The notes beneath the pieces are model-generated. The model saw nothing but the letters and a program-made list of their open reading frames with translations. It was not told where the DNA came from and did no database searches. From contig JAGFJA010000061.1 in the NCBI GenBank assembly GCA_024103005.1, positions 26,372-90,371 of the forward strand: a stretch of 64,000 nucleotides of DNA, written 5' to 3'. Both the position numbers and the translations under genes were made by a program. This document shows positions 28,179 to 37,665 of this stretch, one piece after another (the stretch's first letter is position 1; each line of letters starts with the position of its first letter). The stretch comes from Saprospiraceae bacterium (GTDB lineage Bacteria > Bacteroidota > Bacteroidia > Chitinophagales > Saprospiraceae).

Positions 28179-29369
28179 ATGTCATCTAAATATAACTTGA
28201 GGGGGGTTTCTGCAGATAAAGAGGATGTGCATGCAGCAATAAAGGGACTTGACAAAGGGCTTTACCCGACAGCTTTTTGTAAAATTTTGCCGGATTTTGC
28301 AGGAAATGATCCGGAATATTGCAATATAATGCATGCAGATACGGCGGGAACAAAGACTTCACTGGCATACATGTATTGGAAGGAAACAGGCGATATGTCA
28401 GTGTGGAAAGGTATTGTTCAGGATGCCATTGTAATGAATACGGATGATATGGCGTGTGTCGGGTGCGCAGACCGTATTATTTTATCGAGCACAATAGGCA
28501 GGAATAAGGCCTTAATAGGGAAAGAGGTGATTTCTGCATTGATAAAGGCTACTACCGGATTTATCGAGCAAATGAAAGCTCTTGATGTGGAAATTATCTT
28601 GGCAGGAGGAGAGACTGCTGATGTGGGAGATATTGTAAGGACGGCAGATGTCGGATTTACTGCCTTCTCCCGGCTAAAAAAGTCTGATCTCGTTATTAAT
28701 AAAATTCGCCCTGGCCAGGTTATAGTGGGTTTGGCATCTTATGGCAAAGCGATTTATGAAGATGAATACAACAGCGGTATCGGATCAAATGGCTTGACAA
28801 TGGCCAGGCATGAATTGTTCGGAAGCTCATATTCAGATAAATATCCGGAGACTTATGCCCCTCAGACGGATCGGGATTATGTATATACAGGCGGCCATGC
28901 TCTGACTGATGAGGTTAAAATACAGAATGAGACTTACACAGTGGGCAAGCTGGCACTGTCTCCGACAAGGACCTTTTTGCCGGTTTTAAAGAAGATTCTG
29001 AATAATCACCGGACTGCCATCCATGGGATTATTCACAATACAGGAGGCGGGCATTCCAAGGTGTTGCGTTATTGTGATGAACCGGTGCATATTGTTAAAG
29101 ATAATTTATTACCTGTTCCCCCTGTATTTGAAGTTATAAAAAATAGTGCGGACACGGAATGGGAAGAAATGTTTAAAGTCTTCAATATGGGCACGAGACT
29201 TGAGTTTTACACCGATGAAGCAACAGCAGCATCCATAATTGATATTTCGAAGTCATTCCATATTGATGCAGCTGTAATCGGAAGAGTTGAGGAGTCGGAG
29301 CAACAGAGTTTAAGTGTAAGTCTCAATTATCAAGGCAACAAATACCTATATTCACTTGATGGAAAATAA
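28179..29369 (+). CDS. purM: Phosphoribosylformylglycinamidine cyclo-ligase (AIR synthetase)
   Basis: PurM catalyses ATP-dependent ring closure of FGAM to AIR, the fifth step of purine synthesis. The 396-residue protein shows the N-terminal DTAGTK motif, VMNTDDMACVGC, the GGETADVGD motif and the C-terminal HNTGGGHSKVLR region. This is the Bacteroidota form, slightly longer than the 340-350 residues of E. coli PurM. Other pur genes are absent nearby. It is convergent with rdgB. Confidence 0.92.
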   Translation: MSSKYNLRGVSADKEDVHAAIKGLDKGLYPTAFCKILPDFAGNDPEYCNIMHADTAGTKTSLAYMYWKETGDMSVWKGIVQDAIVMNTDDMACVGCADRIILSSTIGRNKALIGKEVISALIKATTGFIEQMKALDVEIILAGGETADVGDIVRTADVGFTAFSRLKKSDLVINKIRPGQVIVGLASYGKAIYEDEYNSGIGSNGLTMARHELFGSSYSDKYPETYAPQTDRDYVYTGGHALTDEVKIQNETYTVGKLALSPTRTFLPVLKKILNNHRTAIHGIIHNTGGGHSKVLRYCDEPVHIVKDNLLPVPPVFEVIKNSADTEWEEMFKVFNMGTRLEFYTDEATAASIIDISKSFHIDAAVIGRVEESEQQSLSVSLNYQGNKYLYSLDGK

Positions 29370-29398
29370 AAACCATTCATAGATTTTTCAATCGGGTA

Positions 29399-29983
29399 TT
29401 AACCGGAATGGTTGATTGATTGTAGTAGTTGGTCTATGGCTAATTTCCGATGGCTGATTGCATTTTTATCCTTCGGACACAGTTGAGCTAAGGTAACACT
29501 ATAGCCATCAGGTATGAAGACAGAATCATAACCGAAGCCATTTTCACCTTCTTCTGCATAGCCTATTTTGCCCATTAATCTTCCGCTGAAAAATATTGTT
29601 TCCTGACCAGGTCTTGCTCTTGCAATGACACATTCAAAGTAGGCTGATCGTAATGAGACGCCACTTAAATTGTCAAGCAGCAATTTTCTGTTGCCGGCAT
29701 CATCACCATGCTTACCGGCGTAACGGGCACTGTGTACCCCGGGTTGCCCATCAAGAGCCTCCACTACCAGGCCGGAATCGTCTGCAATGGCATCTTTTCC
29801 GGTATAAAGGCTTAATGTCTCAGCTTTGATAATGGCATTTTCAGTGAAGGTCTGTCCGGTTTCTTCTATATCCGGAAGATCCGGAAAATCCTTCAATGAC
29901 AGGAAACGGAATATATGACCCAGGATAGCTTCAAACTCTTGAAGTTTATGAGAATTTCCGGTAGCTAAAAGTACTTCTGTCAT
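29399..29983 (-). CDS. rdgB: RdgB/HAM1 non-canonical purine NTP pyrophosphatase
   Basis: A 194-residue house-cleaning enzyme that hydrolyses dITP, XTP and ITP to monophosphates, keeping deaminated purines out of DNA and RNA. Motifs: ATGNSHKLQEFE at the N terminus, IADDSGLVVEALDGQPGVHSARYAG in the active site, and GFGYDSVF near the C terminus. The start overlaps the stop of the upstream hypothetical gene as ATGA, indicating translational coupling. Confidence 0.95.
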   Translation of the reverse strand: MTEVLLATGNSHKLQEFEAILGHIFRFLSLKDFPDLPDIEETGQTFTENAIIKAETLSLYTGKDAIADDSGLVVEALDGQPGVHSARYAGKHGDDAGNRKLLLDNLSGVSLRSAYFECVIARARPGQETIFFSGRLMGKIGYAEEGENGFGYDSVFIPDGYSVTLAQLCPKDKNAISHRKLAIDQLLQSINHSG

Positions 29984-30402
29984 GATAAAATGAGTTGTTT
30001 AAAGAGATTCCAGTAAATGCCTTTTTTAGATTGGTCTTTAACGATTTCGGACATACTGTACGTGACTGCAACTTTTTTACTTTCAAATTCGAAAATATCA
30101 TGGAGCACGGATGCTGCAAAGGGTTTGATGACTTCTCCCATAAATATTATTTTCAATCCGTGGAATTGGTTCAAACCCGACCAATTGAAATTTTCGTCAG
30201 GAGAAATACCGATAACTTTAACTTCAGTGTCGTAATTCAGACTTAAAACTTCACAGCTTTTTTTTACATTATTCAAATAGATCTCATTTTCAAATTCACC
30301 TTTTACCATGGCGATGACCAATTTTATTTTATCAGGATGTAAAAAAAATATTGATTCAATTTTTTTCTTTGTTTGATAAAATTTAGTAGGCAGAAACAAC
30401 AT
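29980..30402 (-). CDS. Conserved-looking hypothetical upstream of rdgB
   Basis: A 140-residue reading frame overlapping rdgB by 4 nt (ATGA). I do not recognise the family. It has no signal peptide and seems to be a small alpha/beta protein with segments such as SLNYDTEVKVIGIS and KKVAVTYSMSEIV. The start is doubtful. A TAATTTTG box (30406-30413, minus strand) lies only 3 nt before ATG 30402, so the real start could be an internal ATG near 30309, which begins MVKGEFENEI. Tight coupling to rdgB is the main reason to consider it real. Confidence 0.6.
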   Translation of the reverse strand: MLFLPTKFYQTKKKIESIFFLHPDKIKLVIAMVKGEFENEIYLNNVKKSCEVLSLNYDTEVKVIGISPDENFNWSGLNQFHGLKIIFMGEVIKPFAASVLHDIFEFESKKVAVTYSMSEIVKDQSKKGIYWNLFKQLILS

Positions 30403-30504
30403 AAACAAAATTATATTTCAAAAATATGTTAATATTTGCATTTTAAACAAATAATAATATATTAATATGTGTTAAAAGTTGCAGATGTTTTGGTATAAAT
30501 TTAT

Positions 30505-30512
30505 TACATTTG
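30505..30512 (+). promoter_or_regulatory. Putative -7 box (TACATTTG) for ilvE
   Basis: TACATTTG, matching TAnnTTTG, 16 nt before the ilvE ATG. A TTG at 30479-30481 lies 23 nt upstream, a little long for the consensus spacer. Confidence 0.45.
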
Positions 30513-30528
30513 TCCAAAACCCTATCAT

Positions 30529-31602
30529 ATGGCAAATATAAGTATAACTCGCGTTACGGATTCCCGAATGTCTGAAGTTGATTTTGAACATCTGGGATTT
30601 GGAAAGGTTTTTTCTGACCACATGTTTGTTTCGGATTACAAAGATGGGCAATGGCAGAATCACAGGATTGTTCCTGTAGAGAAGATGAGCATGCACCCTG
30701 CCAATATGACCTTGCATTACGGCCAGTCTATTTTTGAAGGATTAAAGGCAAGCATGGGTAAAGATGGTACACCTATCTTATTCCGGGCTGATAAAAACAT
30801 AGAACGTCTCAATCTCTCAGCCATCAGGATGTGTATGCCTGAGTTTCCATTTGATGTTTTGATGGAAGGTATGAAGAAACTTATTTTAATCGATAAGGCA
30901 TGGATTCCGACTGCACCCGGATCATCACTTTATCTGAGACCATTTATGTTTGCTACTGACGAATATCTTGGTGTAGCTGCTTCTACTACATATCGCTTGA
31001 TTGTTCTTGCCAGTCCCTCCGGAGTATATTATTCCAAGCCGGTTAAGTTATTGGCGGAAGATCATTATGTCAGAGCGGTAAAGGGTGGAGTAGGAGAGGC
31101 AAAGACAGCCGGCAACTATGCAGCCTCGCTTTATCCGGCAAAGTTGGCAAAACAAAAAGGTTTTGATCAGATACTATGGCTGGATGGCATATATAATAAA
31201 TATGTTCAGGAGGTGGGTACAATGAATATTTTCTTTGTCTTGAAAGACCGCGTAATCACTCCTGCCGAAGACGGAGCTATTTTAAAAGGGGTAACCAGAA
31301 ACTCAATTATTCAAATCCTTAGATCCAGGGGCATTCAGGTCGAAGAGAAGTTGATTTCTATAGATGAAATATTGGATGAATATGCCAAAGGAAATCTGGT
31401 AGAAATGTTTGGCGCAGGAACAGCAGCTGTCGTAACGAACGTTCAGTCAATGACATATAAAGACAAGACCATTACTTTTGCAGAAGATGCCTGGTCTTTG
31501 TCCACTGATTTGAAAAATACAATTAATGGATTGAGGACAGGTGAAGTGGAAGATACCTACCTCTTTACAATCAGAGTAGAAGAGCCTGTTCAGGTTGGAT
31601 AA
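30529..31602 (+). CDS. ilvE: Branched-chain amino acid aminotransferase
   Basis: A PLP-dependent fold-type IV transaminase acting on leucine, isoleucine and valine and their 2-oxo acids. The 357-residue length, HYGQSIFEGLKA near residue 65, the YLRPFMFATD region, GGVGEAKTAGNYAASLYP containing the PLP region, and EMFGAGTAA near the C terminus all match the longer branched-chain form rather than D-amino-acid or aminodeoxychorismate lyase relatives. It is a stand-alone gene with a terminator just downstream. Confidence 0.94.
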   Translation: MANISITRVTDSRMSEVDFEHLGFGKVFSDHMFVSDYKDGQWQNHRIVPVEKMSMHPANMTLHYGQSIFEGLKASMGKDGTPILFRADKNIERLNLSAIRMCMPEFPFDVLMEGMKKLILIDKAWIPTAPGSSLYLRPFMFATDEYLGVAASTTYRLIVLASPSGVYYSKPVKLLAEDHYVRAVKGGVGEAKTAGNYAASLYPAKLAKQKGFDQILWLDGIYNKYVQEVGTMNIFFVLKDRVITPAEDGAILKGVTRNSIIQILRSRGIQVEEKLISIDEILDEYAKGNLVEMFGAGTAAVVTNVQSMTYKDKTITFAEDAWSLSTDLKNTINGLRTGEVEDTYLFTIRVEEPVQVG

Positions 31603-31622
31603 ACTTTAAAAGTTAAATAAGT

Positions 31623-31658
31623 AAAATGCCTGTATCGGGAAGATATGGGCATTTTTTA
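31623..31658 (+). terminator. Intrinsic terminator after ilvE
   Basis: AAAATGCC / GGCATTTT stem, partly extended by inner pairing, followed by a T-rich run. Confidence 0.75.
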
Positions 31659-31682
31659 ATTTTATTTTCAACTTGTTTCCCT

Positions 31683-31690
31683 TATATTTG
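31683..31690 (+). promoter_or_regulatory. Putative -7 box (TATATTTG) for the DUF6580 gene
   Basis: TATATTTG lies 28 nt before the ATG at 31719. The -33 region is T-rich without a clean TTG at 19 nt. Confidence 0.45.
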
Positions 31691-31718
31691 TTAAAAATTT
31701 CGATTTAATAATACAACT

Positions 31719-32300
31719 ATGCGTAGCCGTTCTATATTTATTCAAGTCCTCATAATTTCGCTTTTTATAATTATCGCTGCTTTCAGCAGATTGATTCCAC
31801 ATGAAATGAACCTGACTCCTGTTGGCGCCATAGCGTTATTTGGCGGAGCATACCTTGGAATGAACTGGAAATCATTCTTCATCCCTTTGGCAGCTATCTT
31901 TGCGAGTGACCTGCTGCTCAATAATTACGTTTATGCACAGCCCGGTGCCGAATTTCAGTTATTTTATGACGGAGCGCTTTGGGTTTATTTTACCTATGGT
32001 CTGATTGTGCTCTTAGGAGCATTTTGGTTAAAGAAGGTGACTATTTTCAGGGTAGTTACCGGTTCTTTGGGAGCTGCAGTTATATTTTTCCTGGTCACTA
32101 ATTTTGCTTGCTGGCCCGGAACTACCTATACTCCAGATATGAAAGGTTTAATGGATTGTTACATTGCCGGAATACCTTTCTTTCGGGGTACTTTGATGGG
32201 AGATTTGATATTTAGCGGCATTCTATTCGGTGCATATTCATTTATTCAACACAAGTATTTTAATTCTTTAAAATCTGCTGAACGGATAGAAACTGTTTAA
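31719..32300 (+). CDS. DUF6580 family membrane protein
   Basis: A 193-residue integral membrane protein with about five hydrophobic segments. Family-type landmarks are LTPVGAIALFGGAYLG, FLVTNFACWP, a CYIAGIPFF region and GDLIFSGILFGAY. It resembles DUF6580 proteins, which share a look with small ECF-transporter S components. A transport role is inference only. It lies between ilvE and lepB, each with its own promoter-like box. Confidence 0.75.
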   Translation: MRSRSIFIQVLIISLFIIIAAFSRLIPHEMNLTPVGAIALFGGAYLGMNWKSFFIPLAAIFASDLLLNNYVYAQPGAEFQLFYDGALWVYFTYGLIVLLGAFWLKKVTIFRVVTGSLGAAVIFFLVTNFACWPGTTYTPDMKGLMDCYIAGIPFFRGTLMGDLIFSGILFGAYSFIQHKYFNSLKSAERIETV

Positions 32301-32402
32301 TTTTTTTTACAAAAGCCCGATAATTACGACCTGAAATACGCTAAATGTATTGCTTGGTCGAAAATCGGTATTGGTCTGCTCACATAGATTGATATATTCT
32401 GT

Positions 32403-32410
32403 TATATTTG
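32403..32410 (+). promoter_or_regulatory. Putative -7 box (TATATTTG) for lepB
   Basis: TATATTTG lies 25 nt upstream of the GTG start of lepB; no good -33 partner at the standard spacing. Confidence 0.4.
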
Positions 32411-32435
32411 CACATCTTATTAAATTATTTAACCC

Positions 32436-33998
32436 GTGAGCATACTGATTTTTCTTGTAATTTCATATATTTTACTTTGCATTTCACTCAAGCCCCTATT
32501 TATATCTGCCGGTTATTCCGGTACAGATGCGTATATTCCGGGATTAAATTTTGTGACCTGGTGTAAAATTATTGGTCGAAAGCCGACGTATGCCTTGTGG
32601 CTTCTTTTCCCGATTGTCAATATTTTTATTTTTTGCGGTATGGCCGTAGATATGGTCTTGTCATTCGGTAGGAATACTTTTAAGAATAGTGCCCTTGCTG
32701 TCATATATGCGCCCTTAGAGTTTTTTCTCATCCACAACGCAGGTGACAAGTACAAGGGACCGGCTGTTACACGGCAAAGAGAGTTTAATCATGAACTGAA
32801 GGCTGCATACGAGCGGAAAGATACTTTTGCAATCAAAAAGTTAGAGGCTAATAATCCATTTAAAAAGTCTAAAATCAGGGAGTGGGTCGATTCGATAGTT
32901 TTTGCGGTTTTTGCTGCGGCCTTTATAAGAATGTTCCTCATTGAGGCTTATGTTATTCCCACATCTTCCATGGAATCTTCCCTGCGTGTTGGAGACTACC
33001 TGTTTGTGAGTAAGGCACATTACGGTATCCGACTTCCGATGACGGTCGCCATGTTTCCATTGATCCACAACAGACTACCCATAATCAACAGAGAATCATA
33101 TCTCAAACATCCGAGTCTTCCATATTACAGACTACCGGCTCTGACATCAATAAAGCGATTTGATCCGGTTGTATTTAATTATCCGGAAGGTGACAGTGTT
33201 TATGTTACACCCTCGCGAACTTTTAGCTTATATGATGTTAGAAGGGATCCACGTTTAGCCCAGGGCTATCCGTTGACAACACGGCCGCTGGATAAGATGG
33301 ACCACTATATTAAGCGATGTATCGGCTTACCGGGTGATACTCTTCAGATTAAGGCAAAAAGTGTATATATTAACGGTGCAAAAATTGATGATCCGACCGG
33401 CATGCAGTTTAATTGCAGGGTTACTCCAAGTCAGCCACTAGCATTGGAAACATTGAGAGAATTGGGTGTCAACCTGAATGAATGCAATCCTGAAGTTGGC
33501 TTCTATTCACTGACTAAAGCTCAGAGGGAGTATATTAAAAAAGAGGTGCCATCGGCAGAAATAGAAATCCTGTACGCTAATCCGGAACAATATGCCGGTA
33601 ATGTGTTTCCACACAATGCCAAGCTATTTCCTACCTGGACCCCGGATAACTATGGGCCAATCTGGATACCGGCCAAAGGAGCAACTGTTACGCTTACACC
33701 TCAGAATATAGACATTTACCGAAGAGTTATTTCTGTGTATGAGCACAATAAGCTGGAAGAAAAAGATGGTAGATTTTATATCAACGGTACATTGACGGAT
33801 AAATACACCTTTAAACAGGATTATTACTGGATGATGGGAGATAATAGAGATAACTCTGAAGACTCTCGTTTCTGGGGATTTGTTCCGGAAGAAAATATCG
33901 TAGGTAAACCATTATTTATCTTCTTCTCAAAATATACTGACCAGTTTGGCAGTAAAATTCGCTGGGATAGAATCTTTTCTTCTGCCAATAAGTTCTAA
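32436..33998 (+). CDS. lepB: Signal peptidase I
   Basis: Removes signal peptides from exported proteins at the periplasmic face of the inner membrane. The 520-residue protein has N-terminal hydrophobic segments, then the catalytic Ser in PTSSMES (S178), the general-base Lys in YIKRCIGLPGD (K293) and the C-terminal GDNRDNSEDSRFWGFV box. It is much longer than E. coli LepB (324), as usual in Bacteroidota, with an N-terminal membrane extension and a large insertion between catalytic boxes. GTG start. An N-terminal DUF5684-like membrane region is possible. Confidence 0.94.
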   Translation: MSILIFLVISYILLCISLKPLFISAGYSGTDAYIPGLNFVTWCKIIGRKPTYALWLLFPIVNIFIFCGMAVDMVLSFGRNTFKNSALAVIYAPLEFFLIHNAGDKYKGPAVTRQREFNHELKAAYERKDTFAIKKLEANNPFKKSKIREWVDSIVFAVFAAAFIRMFLIEAYVIPTSSMESSLRVGDYLFVSKAHYGIRLPMTVAMFPLIHNRLPIINRESYLKHPSLPYYRLPALTSIKRFDPVVFNYPEGDSVYVTPSRTFSLYDVRRDPRLAQGYPLTTRPLDKMDHYIKRCIGLPGDTLQIKAKSVYINGAKIDDPTGMQFNCRVTPSQPLALETLRELGVNLNECNPEVGFYSLTKAQREYIKKEVPSAEIEILYANPEQYAGNVFPHNAKLFPTWTPDNYGPIWIPAKGATVTLTPQNIDIYRRVISVYEHNKLEEKDGRFYINGTLTDKYTFKQDYYWMMGDNRDNSEDSRFWGFVPEENIVGKPLFIFFSKYTDQFGSKIRWDRIFSSANKF

Positions 33999-34018
33999 CT
34001 GTATTTTGAATTGTTTTA

Positions 34019-34795
34019 ATGATTTATGTCGGAAATAAGCCTGAGGAATTCTCCCGTAACAGAGAATTGAGGATTGTTTCACTCGTGCCTTCCTTGACGG
34101 AATTGCTTTATTATCTAGGATTGAATCAGCATATTGTGGGCGTAACCAGATTCTGTGAACTTCCTCAAGTCAAGCAGCCTGAACCTGTAATTATTGGAGG
34201 ACCAAAAAATCCAAAAATTGACCGGATAATCAATCTGAACCCAACTCTTGTCCTTGCATCCAAAGAGGAGAATATTCAGGAAGACATTATGCAACTGGAC
34301 GCCATTGCCGATGTATGGGTTACGGATGTAGAAACTATTGAAGATAATGTTATGGTAGTCCAATCTATGATTCAATTCTTAGGACTGCAGGAAAAATTTG
34401 GAGACCTTTCCGGAAGAATCAGGCAGGCATATACAGATAATAGTTATGAATCATTGAAAAGTGTTTTGTATCTGATCTGGCAAAATCCATATATGTCTGT
34501 GGGAGGTGATACCTTTATTCATGGAATGTTGAAACATGCCGGATTTAAAAGCGTCACAGGTGATGTCACACGATATCCTTCACTTGACGAAGCACAGATA
34601 AAAGATTTCCGACCGGAATATATTTTTCTTTCTTCAGAGCCATATCCCTTTAAGCAAAGCCATTTGGAGCAGTATAAAAAAGTTTTCCCCGATTCACAAA
34701 TAGTACTTGTGGACGGAAGTATGTTTTCATGGTACGGTATCAGACCATTGCTGGCTGTTGACTATTTTAAGGAATTGTATAGGGAATTGTCATAG
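34019..34795 (+). CDS. BtuF-like helical-backbone substrate-binding protein
   Basis: A 258-residue protein with RIVSLVPSLTELLYYLG near the N terminus, INLNPTLVLASKEEN and a C-terminal helical domain. This is the class III periplasmic-binding fold used for cobalamin, haem and iron-siderophore uptake. No signal peptide is seen at the given start, which is odd for a periplasmic binding protein. It may be cytoplasmic or tethered, as noted for some Bacteroidota relatives. No permease or ATPase is adjacent. It starts 20 nt after lepB and could be co-transcribed with it. Confidence 0.8.
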   Translation: MIYVGNKPEEFSRNRELRIVSLVPSLTELLYYLGLNQHIVGVTRFCELPQVKQPEPVIIGGPKNPKIDRIINLNPTLVLASKEENIQEDIMQLDAIADVWVTDVETIEDNVMVVQSMIQFLGLQEKFGDLSGRIRQAYTDNSYESLKSVLYLIWQNPYMSVGGDTFIHGMLKHAGFKSVTGDVTRYPSLDEAQIKDFRPEYIFLSSEPYPFKQSHLEQYKKVFPDSQIVLVDGSMFSWYGIRPLLAVDYFKELYRELS

Positions 34796-34887
34796 AATAA
34801 CCTTAAATTTCCGGATTTGCCCGTTAAACAAAATAGGTAATGGTTATTTTGTTTAATTTTGTTTTAAGCTTCATTAAATACATTAAG

Positions 34888-36501
34888 ATGAATAAAAGAT
34901 TGCTGCACTTATTTATTCTGCTTTTTTTGCTGGCTTCAGAGTATAATTTCGCTGGAGCCCAAGTGCTGGATGGTTCGGAAGCTATACCCGGACAGTATCT
35001 GATACAGTTTAACTCGGATAAGGCGGTTAAGTCTTTCCAATCAGGAATTATAAGTAAGCGTCATGGAATAACGACAGAGAGATTAGGATCTCATTCAAAT
35101 ATTTTAATTATCAAAGGAAACGACCTTACAATGGAGGATGTCAGGATAATCGTGTCCAATTCCGGTGGGGTTGTAGCCTTTCAGAAAGATTATTATCTGG
35201 AAGAGAGGTCAACATATCCAAATGATCCGTTTTTCTTATCTAATCAGCCTGATATGGCACTCATTAAAGCTCCTGGAGCATGGGACTATGCTACCGGGGG
35301 GGTGACACCTCTAAATCACGAAATTGTGGTTGCTGTCCTTGATAAAGGATTTTATATCAACCATCCTGATTTAAAAGATAATATTTTTACCAATCTTGCA
35401 GAAATACCGGATAATAGTATTGATGATGATAATAATGGTTATGTGGATGACTATCATGGTGTAAATCTATTGACTAATAATGGAGATATTGCAGAGGCAG
35501 ATCACGGCACCGGAGTAATGGGTATAATTGGAGCCAAAGGGAATAATGGTTTTGGAATGAGCGGAGTCAACTGGAATATAAAATTGCTTCCTGTGTCCAA
35601 TGCAGTTGCCAGCGTAAGTACATTAATTAAAGGCTATGAATATATCAAAGAATTTAGACGTAAGTTTAATATAAGTGGAGGAGTAGAAGGAGCTCTTATA
35701 GTGGCAAGTAATTTGTCTGCCGGACTTAGTAATAATTGGCCTGCAGACCAGCCTATCTGGTGCAATATGTATGACACACTTGGTGAATACGGAATCTTAA
35801 GTACGGGAGCAACAGCAAATGCCGATGTAAATGTAGATGAAGTCGGAGACTTGCCAAGCACCTGTGAGAGTGAATTCCTGATGGTGGTGACCAATGTGGT
35901 TGCTCAGACAGACACAAAGTATTCCGGAGCCGGTTATGGTCCCCAATCGGTTGATCTGGGCGCTCCCGGTGAAGGTAGTATATCGACAAAATATGAAGAC
36001 GGCATTGAATCCTTTGGTGGTACATCCTGTGCTACCCCTCATGTGACAGGCGCTATAGCTTTAATGTATTCCGTGCCATCCTCCGGACTGCAGAATACGT
36101 ATATGAATTATCCAAAAGAATCAGCCAGATCAGTCAGAAACGCCATTCTGAATAATGTGGACATAATTCCCTCCCTTACCGGAATCACTGTGACGGGAGG
36201 CAGACTTAATCTGTATAAAATGATTATAAATTATAAAGCCGGGTCAAACGGGGTTACTCAAAATCGAATTAATGTCTTCCCGAATCCGGTAAGCGATTGG
36301 CTTGAAGTTCAAGTTGGACAAAACTTTTCAGCATCAGGAAAAATTGAAATGTATGATGTTTTGGGCAGAATAGTTTATACCGCAGACTTAGAAGATTTCA
36401 AATCAAATAAAATTTATGTGGGGAACTTGACTGCAGGAACTTATTGGATTCATATCCGGGATGGATTAAATAACTCAATAGGTCAGTTTGTCAAGTTGTA
36501 A
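34888..36501 (+). CDS. Secreted subtilisin-like serine protease (S8) with T9SS sorting domain
   Basis: A 537-residue secreted protease: signal peptide (ending FAGAQ), propeptide-like region (about 25-110), S8 catalytic domain with the triad D152 (VLDKGF), H206 (DHGTGVMG) and S380 (GGTSCATPHVTG), and a T9SS type A C-terminal domain (about 460-537; FPNPVSD). ATG at 34888 is preferred over 34840 because it begins the signal peptide directly. It is probably released or anchored at the cell surface to digest extracellular protein. Confidence 0.9.
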   Translation: MNKRLLHLFILLFLLASEYNFAGAQVLDGSEAIPGQYLIQFNSDKAVKSFQSGIISKRHGITTERLGSHSNILIIKGNDLTMEDVRIIVSNSGGVVAFQKDYYLEERSTYPNDPFFLSNQPDMALIKAPGAWDYATGGVTPLNHEIVVAVLDKGFYINHPDLKDNIFTNLAEIPDNSIDDDNNGYVDDYHGVNLLTNNGDIAEADHGTGVMGIIGAKGNNGFGMSGVNWNIKLLPVSNAVASVSTLIKGYEYIKEFRRKFNISGGVEGALIVASNLSAGLSNNWPADQPIWCNMYDTLGEYGILSTGATANADVNVDEVGDLPSTCESEFLMVVTNVVAQTDTKYSGAGYGPQSVDLGAPGEGSISTKYEDGIESFGGTSCATPHVTGAIALMYSVPSSGLQNTYMNYPKESARSVRNAILNNVDIIPSLTGITVTGGRLNLYKMIINYKAGSNGVTQNRINVFPNPVSDWLEVQVGQNFSASGKIEMYDVLGRIVYTADLEDFKSNKIYVGNLTAGTYWIHIRDGLNNSIGQFVKL

Positions 36502-36512
36502 GGAATAGTATC

Positions 36513-36740
36513 TTAATCATTATTATCTTCCACATTTCGCCAATCCACCTGGTGAAAATATATCATGATTAATCCGCCCATTATCATGATTAGTTTCAAC
36601 AGGAAGCCTATATGTCCGGCTAGGTTGTTCATCCAGGTTAACAAGGTCCATTCAACCCCCACGATGTTTAGGATAATGGAAGTTAATCCACCGGTAAATA
36701 AAAGGAAGCCGATTGTTGTATAAAGGTCTTTTTTACTCAT
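36513..36740 (-). CDS. Small two-span membrane protein, 75 aa
   Basis: A 75-residue protein with two hydrophobic helices (about 8-28 and 45-62) and an acidic C-terminal tail (VEDNND). It ends 11 nt from the end of the convergent subtilase gene. I recognise no family, though small proteins of this layout are frequent in Bacteroidota. Confidence 0.65.
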   Translation of the reverse strand: MSKKDLYTTIGFLLFTGGLTSIILNIVGVEWTLLTWMNNLAGHIGFLLKLIMIMGGLIMIYFHQVDWRNVEDNND

Positions 36741-37074
36741 GTTTAAAATAATTCCTTTTTAAGGTATTCTGACATTTCCGGCATTCTTCTGGAAATATCG
36801 CTATAAAAACTTTGTTATCTCTTAAAAAGTTTATACCCTTGGTAAGTTGGTTAAATTTTAAAAGATTGAACATCGAATCTTCGAAGGGTCAAATATAGGA
36901 ATAAAATCTGTACGGTATTTTATTGTACATGAATGTCTGAAAATGCTTATAGAATAAGTATTTCGATTATATTTAAAATGCTCTTACCTTGCAGATTGGC
37001 GTTAATAAATATTTGGGTGGCATAGTCGATTTAAACATTATCAGGAAGAAATCATTATAAAGCAATAGTTTTAT
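36741..37074. other. Non-coding spacer, 334 nt
   Basis: AT-rich divergent spacer between the small membrane protein and the ACP-phosphodiesterase-like gene. No RNA gene, repeat copy or clear TAnnTTTG promoter seen. Confidence 0.5.
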
Positions 37075-37665
37075 ATGAATTATCTGGCACATGCATTTCT
37101 TTCACCTGCAGAGAATGAATATATTCTTGCCGGTAATTTAATCACTGATATGGTGAAGGGGCCTCTGAGAAGGCAGGTAGATGAAAGATTTTTAATCGGT
37201 ATGGAATTGCATCACCGGATAGATCACTTTACAGACCAGCATGAAGCCATTATGAAAATGAAAACGATCTTGTATCCAAGATTTAGTAAATATGCTCCAG
37301 TGGTTAGTGATGTGTATATGGATCATTTGCTGGTAGTCCATTGGAGCAAGTTTTCAAATGAAGATGTCGTCCATTTTATAAAATCTACTTATCATAGACT
37401 AAATAAGGTTATTCGTCACCTTCCGCACCCAATTTTTAGTAGAGTTGACTCAATGATAAGGCACGATTGGTTGTCAACCTATCTGACCTTAGAAGGAATA
37501 GATTATGTCTTTAACAGGATGAGCCCTAAGTTGTCCGAACCACAGGTTTTAAATGGGGCAGGAGATTGGCTGATTTCTCATCAGGAAAAATTGGAACCGT
37601 TATTTCTTGAATTTATGCCTTCCATAATTAACTATATAAAAGATATAAATTATTTTAATGCATAA
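37075..37665 (+). CDS. Acyl carrier protein phosphodiesterase-like (DUF479) protein
   Basis: A 196-residue protein opening MNYLAHAFLS with AGNLITDMVKG and the HHRIDHFTD motif, all hallmarks of the AcpH/DUF479 HD-like family. E. coli AcpH removes the 4'-phosphopantetheine arm from holo-ACP. Metal-binding His/Asp residues look conserved. In Bacteroidota the true substrate is unproven. Single gene. Confidence 0.88.
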   Translation: MNYLAHAFLSPAENEYILAGNLITDMVKGPLRRQVDERFLIGMELHHRIDHFTDQHEAIMKMKTILYPRFSKYAPVVSDVYMDHLLVVHWSKFSNEDVVHFIKSTYHRLNKVIRHLPHPIFSRVDSMIRHDWLSTYLTLEGIDYVFNRMSPKLSEPQVLNGAGDWLISHQEKLEPLFLEFMPSIINYIKDINYFNA

